From positions 23,367,002 through 23,402,001 of the forward strand of contig CM022679.1 in the NCBI GenBank assembly GCA_012295275.1: a stretch of 35,000 nucleotides of DNA, read 5' to 3'. The notes under the pieces are model-generated. The model was not told the DNA's origin, made no database searches, and saw only the letters and a list, made by a program, of their open reading frames with translations. A program made the translations under genes and the position numbers. This document shows positions 32,026-35,000 of the stretch, piece after piece; position 1 is the first letter of the stretch, and every line of letters starts with the position of its first letter. Origin of the DNA: Chrysomallon squamiferum. Lineage: Eukaryota > Mollusca > Gastropoda > Neomphalida > Peltospiridae.

Positions 32026-34309
32026 AGGTTGGTACAATATAACCTGCTATTATTTTTTTGTTTAAACGATTCCTTGACATTTAATACATGGGAGACATTC
32101 GAGACAAGAATTTTCGATTTCTGATTAGAAATGACCATCTCCGTAGCCAGCGGCACATCTTTGGCAACCAGTCTGAAAACATCGTTATACAGAAACGTGA
32201 CACCGAGTCTCGGTCGTACACTAAGAGAGCGTTTCCTCGAAATTCGACGCCATTTTGGATCGAAATTATGATCTTTTCCTGAAATCGTGCATTTTACCCT
32301 TTTGATTAAATCAGACGATTTCACTTCCACACTCTCGACGTTTTCCGTTATCAGATAAGAGTTCGCGAAGCCGGAACTTTCATTTCTAGCCTACTCTTAA
32401 AAATGTTCCGTAATTGGACAACTTTTTTTTTTTCGTTTTTTTTTTTTTTTTTTGAAAGTAGAAAGTTTGCCTCTGGCTAACACCATATATTATACTGAGC
32501 TCGTGTGGACTATTAGGAAGAAGTTTTTTGATAAATCTGTGAAAAAAATTAAGACGAAGAAATAAAAATACATACATACATATATATATAAAATAATTAG
32601 TAATAATTATGTTTAAAATATATATATAATTAATAAGGTGAACCTGTGTCATACTATAATACTAAATAAATAAATAAATAAACTCAAGATTCGGTGTTTT
32701 AAGCATACAAACTAAAAATAGGAAACTACAAGGAAGAAGGAAGATGGGTTTTATTTCACAAATCACTCAAGATATTTTTAAATTTAAATGCGTCACCCGA
32801 GTGATTACGGACAATAACGATTAAGGACAGAGGAAATCCGATGTTGGGATTAAAAAAAAAAAAAATCTTTTAAAAGCATCTTTTAATAGCACATACTATA
32901 TAATCTTCGATAATCCTGTGGTTGAGAACTAGATGAGATAATGTTACGTATGTATAATCGTCATATTTTATTTTTAGCAAAGGCTGGTGTCTAGTTATAA
33001 AGCATTCAGGATGGATGTTTGTTGTTTTTGATATGTCAGTGTCACTGTTGAAATGACAACGTCGGTGTTGATGATGAGTAGGAGGAAATGGATGATAGTG
33101 GTTCCATGCTCAAAAAAAATAAATAATAATAATAAAATCGCGGTTACTGCAAGAATATAGTTGAAAAAAGAAAATAATACCAGAGTTGTTTGAAGAGAAT
33201 TACTTTTTTAAAATAAATAAATAAATAAATAAATAAAATTTCGGTTTTAATAGCTTTATTCTTAATGAAAAACCTAAACGAGACATTATACCATTTATAA
33301 CAATTTGTTTTTTCAAACAAATCAATTAAATAAAATTATCTACTAAAACTTAAATAAAACCTGTTCCGATTTCTCTTTTTCAAAATATTATATAAATTAA
33401 ACAAAAATATTAACGAAAATAATTTAAAAAAAAAAACCTCTTCCCACATCGCAAATAACTGAAATCTCTTCCCCTTTCTCTTGTTCAGACATATAAATAA
33501 TAAAAAAAATAATAATAATAAAAAATAAATTGTTTACTACAGAATATAACAGAAAAACCTCTTCCTATTTCGCTTCTCGGTGTTCCTGAAATAGAACAAA
33601 GACGTGAACGCCACGTTTCCTCGGATATCGTCGCTGTCGTTATTTATATTCGTATCCCATCACGCCTGGCTGCCCGGATTCGCCACGACCAACAACAGAA
33701 TGTGTAAATCTGAAACCTTCTTCGTGAATTATACTAGATTAGGTTCGAGTAAATTTCCGTCAGACGATAAAATTACTCTTCGACCTTTATAAGTGTCGCA
33801 TGTCTTCTCTCACTTTGTTGGGTGTATTTACTGTACTCGCCGCATTTGACTTACATAGATAAAGGACCTTTGTATTTCGCACAAAACAAAACGTAGTTTC
33901 CTACCATTACTGTTAAATACGTGTGTGGCAAAGGTCGCAGCAGCTACGACTACGACGGCGGCGTTATAAGCGTGAATATTTTATGTCATGGTAGTTGTGG
34001 GGAAGAAACAAAAATAATTTATGTCACGTAGACAAGGTAGCACGTACCATTATTTTAATACCACTACTACTACTACTATTTAATTTATATTACTTTTTCT
34101 TTAAGTATTTTTTAATTTTATCATGAATTTCTTTTACTTTCAGCATATTTTTATTATTTTTATTAATAGTAGTAGTAGTAATAGAAGTAAATATTTAAAA
34201 AATTAAAATTAATAAAATAAAATAAAATAAGATTGACGGAAGAGAGAAATGAACATCGATTAGATTGACTCTGGAAGCTACTCTTTTTTTCTGACTCATA
34301 GAGGCACCC
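32026..34309. other. Unique block, then AT-rich DNA
   Basis: 32026-32390 is unique and CpG-bearing; a 124-codon minus-strand frame (31956-32330) spans it and overlaps the tRNA-like fragment, which argues against coding. 33210-33238 is an AAAT run. 33357-33600 has three loose copies of AAAACCTCTTCC. 33600-33990 is CpG-bearing with a 62-codon frame, unrecognised. Confidence 0.35.
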
Positions 34310-34495
34310 ACTCGCCTACGCACCCAACACACAACCATATACATATTATACATCAACACATACATTTATATATCAACACACACATACGTTTATATATATA
34401 CACACACACACATACATATTATATACATACATACATACATATATACAACAGACACACACACACATAATGTACATACATGCACACAACATGCGCAT
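34310..34495. repeat. Degenerate AC/ATAC tract
   Basis: CA, ATAC and TA units over about 185 nt, with a purer ATAC run near 34423-34440. Confidence 0.85.
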
Positions 34496-34783
34496 TTAAA
34501 CACCACTGTAATTTAAATACACTGTAACCGTAAACCTGTGATATACGAACAACATAACGCAACCAGATTTATATCTTTCTTTTTTTGTGTGTGCACTAAG
34601 AACAACAATAATGTTTGTGAATCGTAGAAAAACTCACGCGATAAGAGCGTGTTTGTGTCACAGTATTGTTTTCCTCGTGCTCTGGCTGTGTAATAACTCC
34701 TACTTACGTCAGACATCAACTATTTATAGTAACGTGACGAAAAGAAACAATCCGTTTATCAATAACTGAAAAATCCGTGAGTT

Positions 34784-34786
<3 letters not shown>

Positions 34787-34822
<36 letters not shown>
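34787..34822. repeat. AAT array
   Basis: Twelve perfect AAT units. Confidence 0.95.
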
Positions 34823-34824
<2 letters not shown>

Positions 34825-34869
34825 TGTTGTTTTTTTTTTTCTTCGTTTGTATTTATTGTTTTAACCTTG

Positions 34870-35000
34870 TCTTCTACTACTGTTGTCACAACAGTTACTA
34901 CTACCACTGATATCAACTTCACAAAAATAACTACACTGCTACTACTGTTCCAGAAACCACAACTACTACTGATAATACTACCAACAACAAAAACAACTAC
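34870..35000. repeat. Degenerate ACT/CAA trinucleotide tract at the window end
   Basis: Loose ACT, CTA and CAA units, with a perfect interrupted palindrome ACTGTTGT-C-ACAACAGT at 34879-34895. Confidence 0.7.

Noticed and set aside
31956-32330. 124-codon minus-strand frame
   Set aside because: It overlaps a tRNA-like fragment and has equally open alternative frames; no family recognised.

Overview
The window is nuclear DNA of an animal. Introns, long AT-rich low-complexity tracts, homopolymer runs over 30 nt and dense microsatellites (TTTA, TC/GA, GT/CA, TTA, CAA) rule out a bacterium or phage. One coding exon is clearly metazoan: a SAND domain of the DEAF1 type. CpG is kept in short GC-richer islands set in AT-rich sequence, and TTTA repeats abound. 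This suits an invertebrate, perhaps a lophotrochozoan such as a mollusc, but the species cannot be fixed from the sequence.

One gene dominates, on the minus strand. Its first coding exon is 23862..24437: an AT-hook-like GRPRK, a poly-threonine tract, a SAND domain with KDWK, and a CxCxxCC motif. It ends at a good phase-0 donor. A second exon lies at the window's left edge (1..101). It follows a strong acceptor, is open in the same phase and again encodes GRPRKVK. If the two join, the intron is 23.76 kb and nearly everything from 102 to 23861 is intronic. Upstream of the SAND exon is a CpG-rich stretch (about 24750..25160) with a strong donor for a non-coding 5' exon, a CCAAT box, an E-box and an AP-1 site.

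Right of this promoter, a second CpG-rich stretch (26160..26380) leads into a short plus-strand reading frame starting at 26381 that ends at a possible donor. This could be the first exon of a divergent gene, but no downstream exon was found. No other protein gene, rRNA or intact tRNA was recognised. Most open frames in the window are translated simple repeats.

The intron and flanks hold: many perfect microsatellites; a repeat present in two inverted copies (15633..15863 and 19768..19995); several decayed tRNA-like (SINE) fragments; a 460-bp tract of decayed ACA/ATA-type satellite (28020..28480); a 450-bp polypurine tract (8623..9080); and a set of CpG-bearing islands carrying RFX X-boxes, perfect CREs, a YY1-type element and GC-rich palindromes, two of which recur almost exactly. 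These islands are the best candidates for intronic control elements. No mobile-element coding sequence, CRISPR array or obvious novel protein system was seen.
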